13,366 nt of DNA from an uncultured Clostridia bacterium (GTDB taxonomy: Bacteria; Bacillota; Clostridia; Christensenellales; Aristaeellaceae), in assembly GCA_934643535.1 (NCBI GenBank), contig CAKUCE010000055.1:1-13366 (forward strand), read 5' to 3'. Position 1 is the stretch's first letter, and every line of letters starts with the position of its first letter. The notes under the pieces are model-generated. The model was given only the letters and a program-made list of their open reading frames with translations, did no database searches and was not told the DNA's origin. The translations under genes and the position numbers were made by a program. Shown one piece after another: positions 1 through 7,300 of this stretch.

Positions 1-17
1 GCCGGAAAGCGTCCGGC
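1..17. terminator. Possible terminator stem downstream of the gntR gene (cut by window edge)
   Basis: A perfect inverted repeat lies here: GCCGGA (1-6) pairs with TCCGGC (12-17) around a five-base loop. It sits 25 bases past the stop of the GntR-family regulator, the last gene of the leftward operon, so a terminator is the natural reading. The bases where a U-tract would lie on the minus strand are outside the window, so factor-independent termination cannot be confirmed. Confidence 0.4.
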
Positions 18-42
18 GCGGCGAGCTGCCTTTGATAGAAAT

Positions 43-726
43 TCAGGATTGCCTGAAGTAGCTGGCGGGATAATCCGCCCGCAGGGCTTTTTCATCCACC
101 TTGTAGCGGGAAAGATGATCGCTCATGACGATTCTGGCGGTCGAAGCGTCGCCCTTTTGCAGGGCTTCGTAAATGGCCCGGTGATCGGCCACGATCTGAG
201 GATTCCGAACCGCCGTCAGGGACATGTCACGCACCCGGTCAAAATGAACGGTAAAGCCGGTCATCATCTGCCAGGTCAGCTCCATGCCGGCCGCCATGAA
301 CAGCAGGTGATGGAACTCGTTATCCAGCGTCCAAAGACGCTCCCACGCCCCGGCCTGCAGGTAACGTTCCTGAAGGGCCACGTTGCTGCCAAGCGTCAGC
401 AGCTCCTCCGGCTGAATACGTCCGCAGGCCCGTTCCACCACGGCGCATTCCAGCACATGGCGCATGAAGCAGGCTTCCTCTACCAGATGATAGTCGATCA
501 GGGAGACGGCGCTTCCACGCTGAGGGTAGATCTCTACCAGCTTCGCTTTGCTCAGCTCCTGAAGGGCCTCCCGGACGGGCGTGCGGCTCAGCCCCAGCTG
601 CTGGGCCAGCTCATTCTCGCTGAGCATGCTGCCGGGGGCCAGGTTCAGATGGATGATGTTCTCTCTGAGAACGCGCAGCGCGTAATCCTTCCCGGTCTCG
701 CGCAGTTTTCGGTTCGGTCGCTCCAC
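43..726 (-). CDS. GntR-family transcriptional regulator, FadR/FCD subfamily (probable hexuronate-responsive repressor)
   Basis: The 227-residue protein has an N-terminal winged helix-turn-helix (about residues 10-77), with the GntR signature around SENELAQQLGLSRTPVREAL (36-55). An all-helical FCD ligand-binding domain follows (about 85-210). Asp135, His139, His182 and His204 are spaced like the metal-binding residues of FCD domains. Family knowledge: E. coli ExuR and UxuR belong to this subfamily and repress hexuronate genes until a uronate or its keto derivative binds. Inference: this protein controls the TRAP-uxuA-uxuB operon of which it is the last gene. The start is GTG, encoded by CAC at 724-726. 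It is chosen because a GGAGG ribosome binding site lies 8 bases upstream and no ATG is better placed. It begins 25 bases after the uxuB stop, so co-transcription and autoregulation are likely. Family assignment is firm; the effector is inferred from context. Confidence 0.93.
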   Translation of the reverse strand: MERPNRKLRETGKDYALRVLRENIIHLNLAPGSMLSENELAQQLGLSRTPVREALQELSKAKLVEIYPQRGSAVSLIDYHLVEEACFMRHVLECAVVERACGRIQPEELLTLGSNVALQERYLQAGAWERLWTLDNEFHHLLFMAAGMELTWQMMTGFTVHFDRVRDMSLTAVRNPQIVADHRAIYEALQKGDASTARIVMSDHLSRYKVDEKALRADYPASYFRQS

Positions 727-751
727 GTTCCGTTCCTCCGTTTGTAAGTGG

Positions 752-2377
752 TTATGGATTCAGATGCTTTTGCAGGGCGCGGCGGACGGCTCCGCTGCCG
801 GAAAGCATTTCCGCAAGGCAGGCTTTGACTTTGGCAGCCAGACCGATCTCGCGCAGATCCACGCCGAAAAGCGAGACGTTTGCCAGCAGGGAATCCAGCT
901 CTTCTCCGACCGTGTCTGGCCGGCCGAAATGGACGTTCTTCAGCGCGGCGCGCAGCTCCGGCAGCATGGGGTCGGCGCTGACCGGCATTTCCCGTCCTTC
1001 GTCGTCCACGCCCAGCAAATAGCGCAGCCATCCGGCCAGCGTCAGCGGGATAGCCGTCAGACTGGAAACGTCCAGATCAGGACGCGCGGCATAGCTTTTC
1101 AGCGTTTCACCGAAACGAATGGGAAGCTTCTGACTGGTGTCGGTGGCGATCCGCTGGGGCGTATCCGGCAGGAAGGGGTTCGGCAGACGCTGCTTCACCA
1201 CTTCGTCCAGAAAGGCTTTGGGGCTCAAAATCCCCGGATCGGTCACAACGGGCAGACCCTCCGTATAGCCGATTCGTTCCGCCAGCGCCTTTAGGTCAGC
1301 GTCGCGCATTTCATCGGCAATGAGCGAATACCCCAGCAGACAGCCAAAAATCGCCAGCCCGGTGTGCAGCGGATTCAGGCAGGTAGTCACCTTCATGCGC
1401 TCCGTCCGATTGACGGTTTCCCGGTCGGTCATATAAACGCCCGCCGCCTCCAGCGCGGGACGGCCGTTGGGAAAGCGATCCTCCACCACCAGATACTGGG
1501 GCGCTTCCGCGTTCACAAAGGGCGCGATATAGGTGCCTTTTTCTGTTACGACGGGAGCCATATCCGCAAGGCCCAGCTCCTCCAGCTGGCGGGCGATGGT
1601 TTCAGAAGGCCGGGGCGTAATTTTGTCGATCATCGTCCAGGGGAAGCTGACCTGACTTTCCTCCTCCAGCCAGGCAGTATATTTCGCTGGGACGAAACCG
1701 TTTTCCTGCCAGCCGCGGGCGATTTCCAACACGCTGGAACGCAGCTTTTCACCGTTGTGGCTGCAATTATCCATGCTGACCAGCGCAATGGGCCTTGCTC
1801 CGGCCTGAAAGCGGCGGAAAAGCAGCGCCGCCGCCACGCTCATGGCGTGAGAGGGCTGCTCCGGCCCGTTTTGCAGGTCGCGGCGCACGGTTTCCAACAG
1901 CTGACCGGCCATGTTCCGAAGGGCATAGCCTTTTTCGGTGATGGTGAAGCTGACCATCTGCAGCGACGGGTTTTCAAAGGCGGCGCAGAGCTTCCGCCAG
2001 TCCGCACCGAAGCGGGGGGAAGCCTTCAGCCCCTGCGCGACGGAGGCGATCACTTCCTTGTCCGTGGAGCCGTCCGGCCGAAGCGTGACCAGCAGCGTCA
2101 TGGAGTCACGGGGATGATCGATTTGGTCGATGATGCCGTCGTCAAAGGTTTCCGCCGCCAGAATGCCGGTGCTTTCAAGCCCCTTTTCCAAAAGGCGCTG
2201 CTGCAGCCCGGCGATGAAGCCGCGAAAAATATTGCCTTCGCCGAAATGCACCCAGCGGGGAGCTTCCAGCGTGGAGCGCCGCATCTGGCTCCAGTCAAAG
2301 GAGGGAAGCGCGATCTGCGCTTCCCGCCAGTCCTGTTCTTGTAAAATTCCCTGTTCGTTTAGCTGTATTTTTTTCAT
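752..2377 (-). CDS. uxuB: Fructuronate reductase (D-mannonate:NAD oxidoreductase)
   Basis: Cytoplasmic enzyme reducing D-fructuronate to D-mannonate with NADH in the glucuronate branch. The 541 residues match the polyol-specific long-chain dehydrogenase (mannitol dehydrogenase) family. The N-terminal Rossmann entry is RWVHFGEGNIFRGF (41-54), SMDNCSHNGE (201-210) is the family's conserved Asp-Asn segment, and the C-terminal domain carries the candidate catalytic Lys329, Asn335 and His338. It is longer than E. coli UxuB (about 486), as I recall is common for Firmicutes versions. The frame stays open 153 bases further upstream, but that stretch lies inside uxuA. The start at 2377 is chosen because its ATG shares the ATGA overlap with the uxuA stop. 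The Lys-Asn spacing is one residue longer than in the UxaB homologue at 9998-11479. A closely related mannonate/altronate-type reductase is possible, but the overlap with uxuA strongly favours UxuB. Confidence 0.93.
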   Translation of the reverse strand: MKKIQLNEQGILQEQDWREAQIALPSFDWSQMRRSTLEAPRWVHFGEGNIFRGFIAGLQQRLLEKGLESTGILAAETFDDGIIDQIDHPRDSMTLLVTLRPDGSTDKEVIASVAQGLKASPRFGADWRKLCAAFENPSLQMVSFTITEKGYALRNMAGQLLETVRRDLQNGPEQPSHAMSVAAALLFRRFQAGARPIALVSMDNCSHNGEKLRSSVLEIARGWQENGFVPAKYTAWLEEESQVSFPWTMIDKITPRPSETIARQLEELGLADMAPVVTEKGTYIAPFVNAEAPQYLVVEDRFPNGRPALEAAGVYMTDRETVNRTERMKVTTCLNPLHTGLAIFGCLLGYSLIADEMRDADLKALAERIGYTEGLPVVTDPGILSPKAFLDEVVKQRLPNPFLPDTPQRIATDTSQKLPIRFGETLKSYAARPDLDVSSLTAIPLTLAGWLRYLLGVDDEGREMPVSADPMLPELRAALKNVHFGRPDTVGEELDSLLANVSLFGVDLREIGLAAKVKACLAEMLSGSGAVRRALQKHLNP

Positions 2378-3456
2378 AAAGAACCTTCCTCGCTTTTCTC
2401 GATGGCTTCCCAAAGGCCGTTCAGGTAGGCGGCGCCCAAAGCGCGGTCGTACAGGCCGTATCCGGGACGGCCCTGTTCGTCCCAGATCATGCGGCCGTGA
2501 TCGGGCCGCACGTAGGTGTCCGGACAACAATCATGAACGGCCTTCATAATGGCGTACAGATCCAGATCGCCTTCGGAGGAAAGGTGGGCGGCCTCCCGGA
2601 AGTGGTGGTAGCCCAGATGCTTGACATTCCGCACATGCATGGCTCCAATGCGATCCATTCCGCCGAAATGACGGATCATGGCGGGGATGTCATTGGACGG
2701 GTCGGAGCCCAGAGAGCCGGTGCAAAGGCAGAGGCTGTTGGCCGGAGAATCGTGGAGAGCCACGATTTGGTCAAAATCCGCCTGGCTGTGGGCAATGCGG
2801 GGCAGGCCGAAGATGGGCCACGCCGGGTCGTCCGGGTGGCAGGCCATGCGCACGCCCGCTTCCTCGCAGACAGGGATGACGCCGTCCAGAAAATAGCGGA
2901 AGTTTTCCCGCAGCCGGTCGTCGGTCATGCCCTCGTAGCCCCGCAGGGTTTCTTCCAGCTGACTAAGGCGTTCCGGCTCCCAGCCGGGCAGTGTGAAGCC
3001 GTTGGAGCCGTCGGCAGTCCGGCGCACGATTTCCAGCGGCCCCATCTCTCCCAAGTCTTTCTCGTCGAAATACAGGCTGTTGGAGCCGTCCTCGGGAATC
3101 AGACGGGCCAGATCGGTGCGCAACCAGTCAAACACAGGCATGAAATTGTAGACGATGACCTTAACGCCATGGCGGGCCAGACGGCGGATCGTGGTGCGGT
3201 AGTTTTCGATGTAAGCGTCGCGGGAAGGCAGCCCCAGTTTGATGTCCTCGTGGACGTTGACGCTTTCGATCACTTCCAGCTCCAGCCCCGCCTCATGAAC
3301 CTCATGGACAAGGGCACGGATCTCGTCTTCTTCCCAGACGTCCCCGGCCGGTTTGTCCAAAAGCCCCATCAGGCCGGTCATGCCGGGGATCTGTCTGATG
3401 TAGCGCAGGGGGATCGGGTCAGCCTTGCTTCCATACCAGCGGAATGTCATTTTCAT
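2374..3456 (-). CDS. uxuA: Mannonate dehydratase
   Basis: Removes water from D-mannonate to give 2-keto-3-deoxygluconate, the step after UxuB. The 360-residue protein has the UxuA TIM-barrel pattern: CHPDDPAWPIFGLPRI (206-221), CTGSLG (245-250), MHVRN (273-277) and RPDHGR (317-322). These supply the usual metal ligands His207, Cys245, His274 and Asp319 (Mn2+/Fe2+ type). The length fits the shorter Gram-positive form (E. coli is 394). The start at 3456 has an AAGGAG ribosome binding site overlapping the TAA of the upstream TRAP permease gene, with a 15-base intergenic gap, so translation is probably coupled. A second in-frame ATG two codons later would be further from that site. The gene ends in an ATGA overlap with uxuB, so substrate can pass between co-expressed enzymes. 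Confidence 0.96.
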   Translation of the reverse strand: MKMTFRWYGSKADPIPLRYIRQIPGMTGLMGLLDKPAGDVWEEDEIRALVHEVHEAGLELEVIESVNVHEDIKLGLPSRDAYIENYRTTIRRLARHGVKVIVYNFMPVFDWLRTDLARLIPEDGSNSLYFDEKDLGEMGPLEIVRRTADGSNGFTLPGWEPERLSQLEETLRGYEGMTDDRLRENFRYFLDGVIPVCEEAGVRMACHPDDPAWPIFGLPRIAHSQADFDQIVALHDSPANSLCLCTGSLGSDPSNDIPAMIRHFGGMDRIGAMHVRNVKHLGYHHFREAAHLSSEGDLDLYAIMKAVHDCCPDTYVRPDHGRMIWDEQGRPGYGLYDRALGAAYLNGLWEAIEKSEEGSL

Positions 3457-3471
3457 CTTGCGTGTATCTCC

Positions 3472-4767
3472 TTAATGAATGAACAGGCGAGGCAGCAGCA
3501 GACTGATCTCCGGAATGAAGGTGATCAGCATCAGCGCGGCCAGCATGCACAGGTAGAACGGCATCGTAGCCTTCACGACCCGCTCCATGGGCACCTTCGA
3601 GACGGCGGAGCCGATGAACAGCACGGAACCCACAGGCGGCGTCAGCAGACCGATACCACAGTTCAGCATCATCATAATCCCAAATTGGATTTTGTCAATG
3701 CCGATGCTCTCTGCAATGGGCAGAAGAATGGGCGTGGCGATCAGAATGATGGGGGCCATGTCCATGATGCAGCCCAGAATGAGCAGAATCAGATTGATGA
3801 GCAGCGCCAGTACGATGGGATTGCTGGAAATGCCGGTAATGAGGTCAGCAGCAAACTGCGGCACATGCAGGATGGTCAGGCAGTAGCCGAAAGCAGCAGA
3901 GGTGGAAATCAGGATAAGCACGATGCTCAGGGTTTCCACGCATTCGTTCAAAGCCTTCCAGACGCCCTTCCAGTTCAGGCCCTTGTACACATACACGCTG
4001 ACGAACAGTGAGTAGATGACGGCAATGGCGGCGCTTTCGGTGGCGGTGAACACACCGGCCACTACGCCGACCACTACGATCAGGATGGCGGCCAGCGCCC
4101 AGATGGAACGCCCGCACTGCTTCAGGAAGCCTTTCAGGCTGAAGGGCTCGCCCTTTGGATAGCCCCGTTTGACGGAGATGATGTAGGAGCCGATCATCAG
4201 ACACAGGCACAGGATCGCGCCGGGAATATAACCCGCCATAAACAGCGCGCCTACGCTGACGCCTCCGGCGGAGGTGGCGTAAATGACCATGTTATGACTA
4301 GGCGGAACCAGAATGCCCTCCACGGAGGAGGTAATGGTCAGCGCCGTGGCAAAGTCGTCGTCATAGCCCTGCTCAACCATCATGGGGATGATGATGGAAC
4401 CCAGGCTGGCGGTATCCGCCGCGGCGGAGCCGGAAATGCCGCCGAAGAAGTAGCTGTCCACGCAGTTCACCATGGCCAGACCGCCGCGCATCCAGCCTAC
4501 CAGCGAGTTAGCCAGCGCTACCAGCTTGTCGGAAATACCACCGGTGCCCATCAGGCAGCCCATGGTAATGAAGAAGGGAACGGCCATCAGGCTGTAGGAC
4601 CATACGCCTTTCACCATCTGCGTGGCCAGCGTGGTCAGCGAAGTGCCCATGTTCATAAGGCACAGTACGGTGGAAACGCCCACGGCATAAGCGATGGGGA
4701 CTCGGAGAACAATCAAGAGAAGAAAGGAGCCCAGCAGAAGAACGATGGAAACAACGTCGGGGGTCAT
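3472..4767 (-). CDS. TRAP transporter large permease (DctM/SiaM type), probable hexuronate importer
   Basis: Integral membrane ion-coupled transport subunit, 431 residues, hydrophobic nearly throughout and consistent with about 11-12 helices. Family motifs are clear: GGISGSAAAD (109-118), the following IIIPMMVEQGY, and VPPSHNMVIYA (154-164). The C-terminal half repeats this plan with LTPPVGSVLFIG, fitting the two-fold pseudo-symmetry of DctM proteins. The start ATG at 4767 overlaps the small-subunit stop as ATGA, the usual coupling in TRAP operons. Its TAA overlaps the uxuA ribosome binding site. The transporter family is certain. The substrate (glucuronate, galacturonate or both) is inferred from the operon. 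It takes the place that the MFS transporter ExuT fills in E. coli. Confidence 0.95.
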   Translation of the reverse strand: MTPDVVSIVLLLGSFLLLIVLRVPIAYAVGVSTVLCLMNMGTSLTTLATQMVKGVWSYSLMAVPFFITMGCLMGTGGISDKLVALANSLVGWMRGGLAMVNCVDSYFFGGISGSAAADTASLGSIIIPMMVEQGYDDDFATALTITSSVEGILVPPSHNMVIYATSAGGVSVGALFMAGYIPGAILCLCLMIGSYIISVKRGYPKGEPFSLKGFLKQCGRSIWALAAILIVVVGVVAGVFTATESAAIAVIYSLFVSVYVYKGLNWKGVWKALNECVETLSIVLILISTSAAFGYCLTILHVPQFAADLITGISSNPIVLALLINLILLILGCIMDMAPIILIATPILLPIAESIGIDKIQFGIMMMLNCGIGLLTPPVGSVLFIGSAVSKVPMERVVKATMPFYLCMLAALMLITFIPEISLLLPRLFIH

Positions 4768-5324
4768 AGCGCCTGAACCTCCTCTGAAACGACCGCTTTT
4801 TCTTCCTTGACGAAGAACGACCGAAGATTCTGATAAATGGCTTCCAGTTCAAAGACGATCATGCCGGCGCCGGCGATGGGTACGGGCAGATACATCCACA
4901 ATTTGCTCAGCGTGGGAATGGATTCGTACTTGGCGAACCGGGCCAGCGGGCCGGTGCAGACCTGCGCGCCGTAAACCACCATGATTACGCCCAGCAGGAG
5001 AACGATCAGGTCGCTGACGAGATCGGAGATCTTGACCAGCGTTTTGGGAAAATACTTATCGAAGGCCGTCATGCGGATGTGGGAGCCGCGGCGGATGGCA
5101 AGGGCGGCGGAAAGCACGGCCATGTATACCATAAAGGTCAGCACCATCTGCTCGCCCCAGGGCATGGGCGGGAAAATCGCGTTGGGCACATAGCGCTGGA
5201 TAACGGTCAGCGTAGCGATGAGAATATCGGCGATCAGAAGCAGCTTGCAGATCGTCATGAGGATTTTATCCGTAACGTCGTAAACGATTTTGAACTTATC
5301 CAGAATTTTGAAAATTTTCGGCAT
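4764..5324 (-). CDS. TRAP transporter small permease (DctQ type)
   Basis: Small membrane subunit that pairs with the DctM protein. At 186 residues it has four predicted membrane segments, near 21-43, 58-77, 102-122 and 143-164. The family pattern around segment 2 is present: a WGEQ start, a small-residue run, then IRRGSHIRM (78-86). The frame extends 30 codons upstream, but those residues run back toward the hairpin between dctP and dctQ. ATG 5324 is preferred because it has a GGGAG ribosome binding site 10 bases ahead and starts the usual amphipathic N-terminus. It overlaps the large-permease gene by four bases, so both membrane subunits should be made in fixed ratio. Confidence 0.92.
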   Translation of the reverse strand: MPKIFKILDKFKIVYDVTDKILMTICKLLLIADILIATLTVIQRYVPNAIFPPMPWGEQMVLTFMVYMAVLSAALAIRRGSHIRMTAFDKYFPKTLVKISDLVSDLIVLLLGVIMVVYGAQVCTGPLARFAKYESIPTLSKLWMYLPVPIAGAGMIVFELEAIYQNLRSFFVKEEKAVVSEEVQAL

Positions 5325-5365
5325 TCTTGACCGACTCCCTTTCAGACGAAATGGGCTTGGAAACA

Positions 5366-5390
5366 GGGGGAGCGGGGAAAACGCTCCCCC
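5366..5390 (-). terminator. GC-rich stem-loop between dctP and dctQ (attenuator or mRNA 3'-end stabiliser)
   Basis: A perfect 9-bp inverted repeat, GGGGGAGCG (5366-5374) with CGCTCCCCC (5382-5390), encloses a 7-base loop. In the leftward transcript it lies 30 bases past the dctP stop and is followed by TGTTTCC, not a real U-tract. Strong stems after binding-protein genes often leave more binding-protein than permease transcript through partial termination or by blocking exonucleases. That role is inferred here from position. Confidence 0.6.
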
Positions 5391-5391
5391 C

Positions 5392-5412
5392 GGCAGAACG
5401 GAAACGTCTGCC
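5392..5412 (-). repeat. Second stem-loop directly after dctP
   Basis: GGCAGA (5392-5397) pairs with TCTGCC (5407-5412). Two further C-G pairs can form inside if one base is bulged, leaving a four-base loop. In the leftward mRNA this hairpin comes first, 8 bases after the dctP stop, with the stronger GC-rich hairpin one base later. The pair of hairpins accounts for this unusually long gap in an otherwise compact operon. Confidence 0.5.
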
Positions 5413-5420
5413 AAACGGAA

Positions 5421-6407
5421 TTACTTCATGTTCACGATCTGCTGGTACAGCTCGGCCTGATCGGCAGTGTTCTTTTCGATGGTATTCTGGCAGGCTTCTA
5501 CCCAAGGCGTTTTGTCTTCCACTTCGATGACGTGGACGCCGTCCGCCTTGAGCTGCTCCAGCACCTTAGCTTCTTCGGAGGCGCTCAGCTCGGCGTTGTA
5601 GGCCTGAGTCAGCTTGCCCGCTTCCATGATGGCCTGCTGCTGCTCTTCGGTCAGCTTGGCCCAGGCCAGATCGGTGATGACGATCTGGATCGCGCCCAGC
5701 GTGTGACCATCCAGCATCAGGTAGGGAGCCACCTCGGGGAAGGCGTTGGAGCGGTAGTTGGCAATGGGCTGCTCGGCCGCGTCCACAACGCCGGTCTGCA
5801 GCGCGCTGTACAGCTCGGTAAAGGAGACCACGGTGGGGTTGGCGCCCAGGTCGGTGACCATGCCGGTCATGACGGGGTCTTCGGAAACGCGGATCTTCAT
5901 TTCCTTCAGGTCGTCAATGGTTTTCACTTCGTTGCGGAAGAAGAAATGACGGAAGCCTTCTTCGCCGTAGCAGATGCCGCGCAGGGGCAGGCCCACGGTC
6001 TGGGGCTCGGCCAGGAATTCCTGAGCCAGCTCGCTGTTGGCGAAATTCCAGAAATGCTCGCGGCTGACGAAGGTGTAGGGAATGGACAGCAGCTTGGCTT
6101 TGTTGCAGCCGTAGGCGGTGAACTGGAACGCGGAGAAACGGCCGATGTCCACGGTACCGCTGCCGCTGAGAATGCCGTCCAGCACCTGCGCCTCGGTGCC
6201 GAGCACGCCGGAGTGCTGAATGTTGATCAGCACGCTGCCGCCGGTCAGCTCTTCCACTTTTTCTTTGAAGAACTGAGCGGTCTTGCCGACGATCGTATCC
6301 AGGGGGTTGACTTCGCTGTAGGTCAGGGTGACGGCGTCCGCAGCCAGCGCGGCCGTGCAGCTGAGAACCAGCGCGAGGGTAAGCATAAACGCGAGAACCT
6401 TTTTCAT
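5421..6407 (-). CDS. TRAP transporter substrate-binding protein (DctP family), probable hexuronate binder
   Basis: Extracytoplasmic receptor that delivers substrate to the DctQ/DctM permease. The 328-residue precursor has an export signal: MKK, a hydrophobic core to about residue 16, then SCTAALAADA. Both Cys17 (preceded by VLS, a weak lipobox) and a signal-peptidase I site near ALA/ADA (20-25) are possible, so secreted versus lipoprotein is open. Family features include GVLGTEAQVLDGI (67-79), KIRVSEDP (171-178) with the conserved carboxylate-binding Arg173, and LQTGVVDAAEQPIANY (203-218). Family knowledge: TRAP receptors bind organic acids through that Arg, and several are known uronate binders. 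The start at 6407 has AGGAGG 8 bases upstream. It is the first gene of the leftward operon and is separated from the permease genes by two hairpins, suggesting it is made in excess. Confidence 0.95.
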   Translation of the reverse strand: MKKVLAFMLTLALVLSCTAALAADAVTLTYSEVNPLDTIVGKTAQFFKEKVEELTGGSVLINIQHSGVLGTEAQVLDGILSGSGTVDIGRFSAFQFTAYGCNKAKLLSIPYTFVSREHFWNFANSELAQEFLAEPQTVGLPLRGICYGEEGFRHFFFRNEVKTIDDLKEMKIRVSEDPVMTGMVTDLGANPTVVSFTELYSALQTGVVDAAEQPIANYRSNAFPEVAPYLMLDGHTLGAIQIVITDLAWAKLTEEQQQAIMEAGKLTQAYNAELSASEEAKVLEQLKADGVHVIEVEDKTPWVEACQNTIEKNTADQAELYQQIVNMK

Positions 6408-6460
6408 GTTGGAGACCTCCTGTGAATGTTTTTTGTGTCCGATAAGGTTTGAAACGTCCC

Positions 6461-6470
6461 TGACCGGACA
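6461..6470. promoter_or_regulatory. Imperfect palindrome in the dctP leader (possible regulator site)
   Basis: TGACCGGACA reads TG-A-CCGG-A-CA, symmetric except for the A/A pair. It begins a few bases downstream of the predicted dctP transcription start, where a repressor would act as a roadblock. It may be a second GntR site, but no other copy in the window supports this. Confidence 0.25.
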
Positions 6471-6482
6471 ATTTCTGAACTT

Positions 6483-6511
6483 ATTATATCAGCGGAAACA
6501 CGGATGGTCTA
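6483..6511 (-). promoter_or_regulatory. Promoter of the dctP-dctQ-dctM-uxuA-uxuB-gntR operon
   Basis: On the minus strand TAGACC (6511-6506) and a perfect TATAAT (6488-6483) are separated by 17 bases, a good sigma-A promoter. Transcription would start near 6476, about 70 bases ahead of the dctP ATG. It is the only convincing promoter I see for the six leftward genes. Confidence 0.65.
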
Positions 6512-6514
6512 CTA
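6505..6514. promoter_or_regulatory. Candidate GntR (ExuR/UxuR-like) operator over the dctP -35 box
   Basis: TGGTCTACTA has the TNGT-NN-ACNA form of FadR-subfamily operators and differs from the E. coli ExuR/UxuR core TGGTATACCA at three positions, two of them in the spacer. It covers the -35 box of the dctP promoter, so binding would block polymerase. The overlapping TACTAGTA (6510-6517) is an 8-base perfect palindrome. Assignment to the GntR protein at 43-726 is inferred. Confidence 0.4.
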
Positions 6515-6575
6515 GTATGCAAGCTAAGATTCCGCTAAGAACCATGGATGATTTTACCAAATGCCGCCGCCGGGA

Positions 6576-6604
6576 TTGCGTTTCGTCTGATTCTATGCCA
6601 CAAT
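6576..6604 (+). promoter_or_regulatory. Probable promoter of the YcxB-like membrane protein gene
   Basis: TTGCGT (6576-6581) and CACAAT (6599-6604) are 17 bases apart, and TGC just before the -10 gives an extended -10 element. It lies about 58 bases upstream of the ATG at 6662. It runs back to back with the dctP promoter and is a moderate match. Confidence 0.4.
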
Positions 6605-6661
6605 ACAGAAAAACGTTCCCTCAGGCGGCTTTTGAGTCCCAAAAAACTCAGGAGGATTTTT

Positions 6662-7195
6662 ATGACGAAAGAAATCATCACCGTACATGTCCGGCTGGAT
6701 GCGGAGGCTTTTCGGCGCTTCGCCGTCTTTGACAACCTTCTTTTAAGACGGCGCTGGGGCAGACCGGTGGTTTTCTGTATCCTGATGACGATCTTTGCGG
6801 CGGTATGCTTCTGGCTGCGCCGGGAGCAGTCCGCCCTGATCGGCAGCGTATTGCTGCTGGTGGGCTTCGGCATGCCGCTGGTTTATTTCGGCACCTTTTT
6901 TCATCAGATTCAGACGCAGGTGAAAAAGCTCCGGCTGAAGACCCCTCAGGCTTTTTATACGCTTCGCCTCGGCCCGGAGGGCGTGCGCATTACCAACGAC
7001 CGGAAAACCGAGGCGGCGCAGGAGCTTCCGTGGGAGAAGGTTTACGCCGCCTACCGGGTGCGGGGAAGCGTTTATCTGTACGCCACGCCCGCCCGCGCGT
7101 TCCTGCTGCCGGACGGACAGGCGGATGCATCGCCGGAGGAACTGTGGCGGCTGCTCGCACGGCATATGGAGGCGAAACGGCTGTTCGCGCGCTGA
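6662..7195 (+). CDS. Two-helix membrane protein with YcxB-like C-terminal domain
   Basis: The 177-residue protein has a short basic cytoplasmic N-terminus and two membrane segments (about 34-53 and 57-80). A soluble C-terminal domain (about 95-172) matches the YcxB-like pattern: FYTLRLGPEGVRIT, then ELPWEKVYAAYRVRGSVYLY, then AFLLP. Function in this family is unknown; members are small bacterial membrane proteins. The frame is open 38 codons further upstream. ATG 6662 is chosen because an AGGAGG site sits about 6 bases before it and the upstream stretch contains the likely promoter. It is on the opposite strand to both neighbours, has its own promoter and terminator, and shows no sequence link to uronate metabolism. 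Confidence 0.85.
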   Translation: MTKEIITVHVRLDAEAFRRFAVFDNLLLRRRWGRPVVFCILMTIFAAVCFWLRREQSALIGSVLLLVGFGMPLVYFGTFFHQIQTQVKKLRLKTPQAFYTLRLGPEGVRITNDRKTEAAQELPWEKVYAAYRVRGSVYLYATPARAFLLPDGQADASPEELWRLLARHMEAKRLFAR

Positions 7196-7255
7196 CGGAT
7201 GAAATTTTCGATTTGTTCCAAAAACTTGCCTGCGGCGATCTTTTTCGCCAGCCTG

Positions 7256-7288
7256 AAAAGCCCGGCGCTGAAAACGCGCCGGGCTTTT
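7256..7288. terminator. Bidirectional terminator between the YcxB-like gene and uxaC
   Basis: A perfect 13-bp inverted repeat joins AAAAGCCCGGCGC (7256-7268) and GCGCCGGGCTTTT (7276-7288) around a 7-base loop. The GC-rich stem with A-run and T-run flanks gives a U-tract on either strand. It lies 60 bases after the YcxB-like stop and 12 bases after the uxaC stop (7301), so it should end both converging transcripts. Confidence 0.92.
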
Positions 7289-7300
7289 GCCAGAAATTTT

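Noticed and set aside
2497..4011. A 504-codon plus-strand frame antisense to uxuA and the TRAP large permease
   Set aside because: It spans two well-identified minus-strand genes and their junction, is rich in His/Gln/Gly as reverse-strand artefacts are, and has no ribosome binding site I can see.
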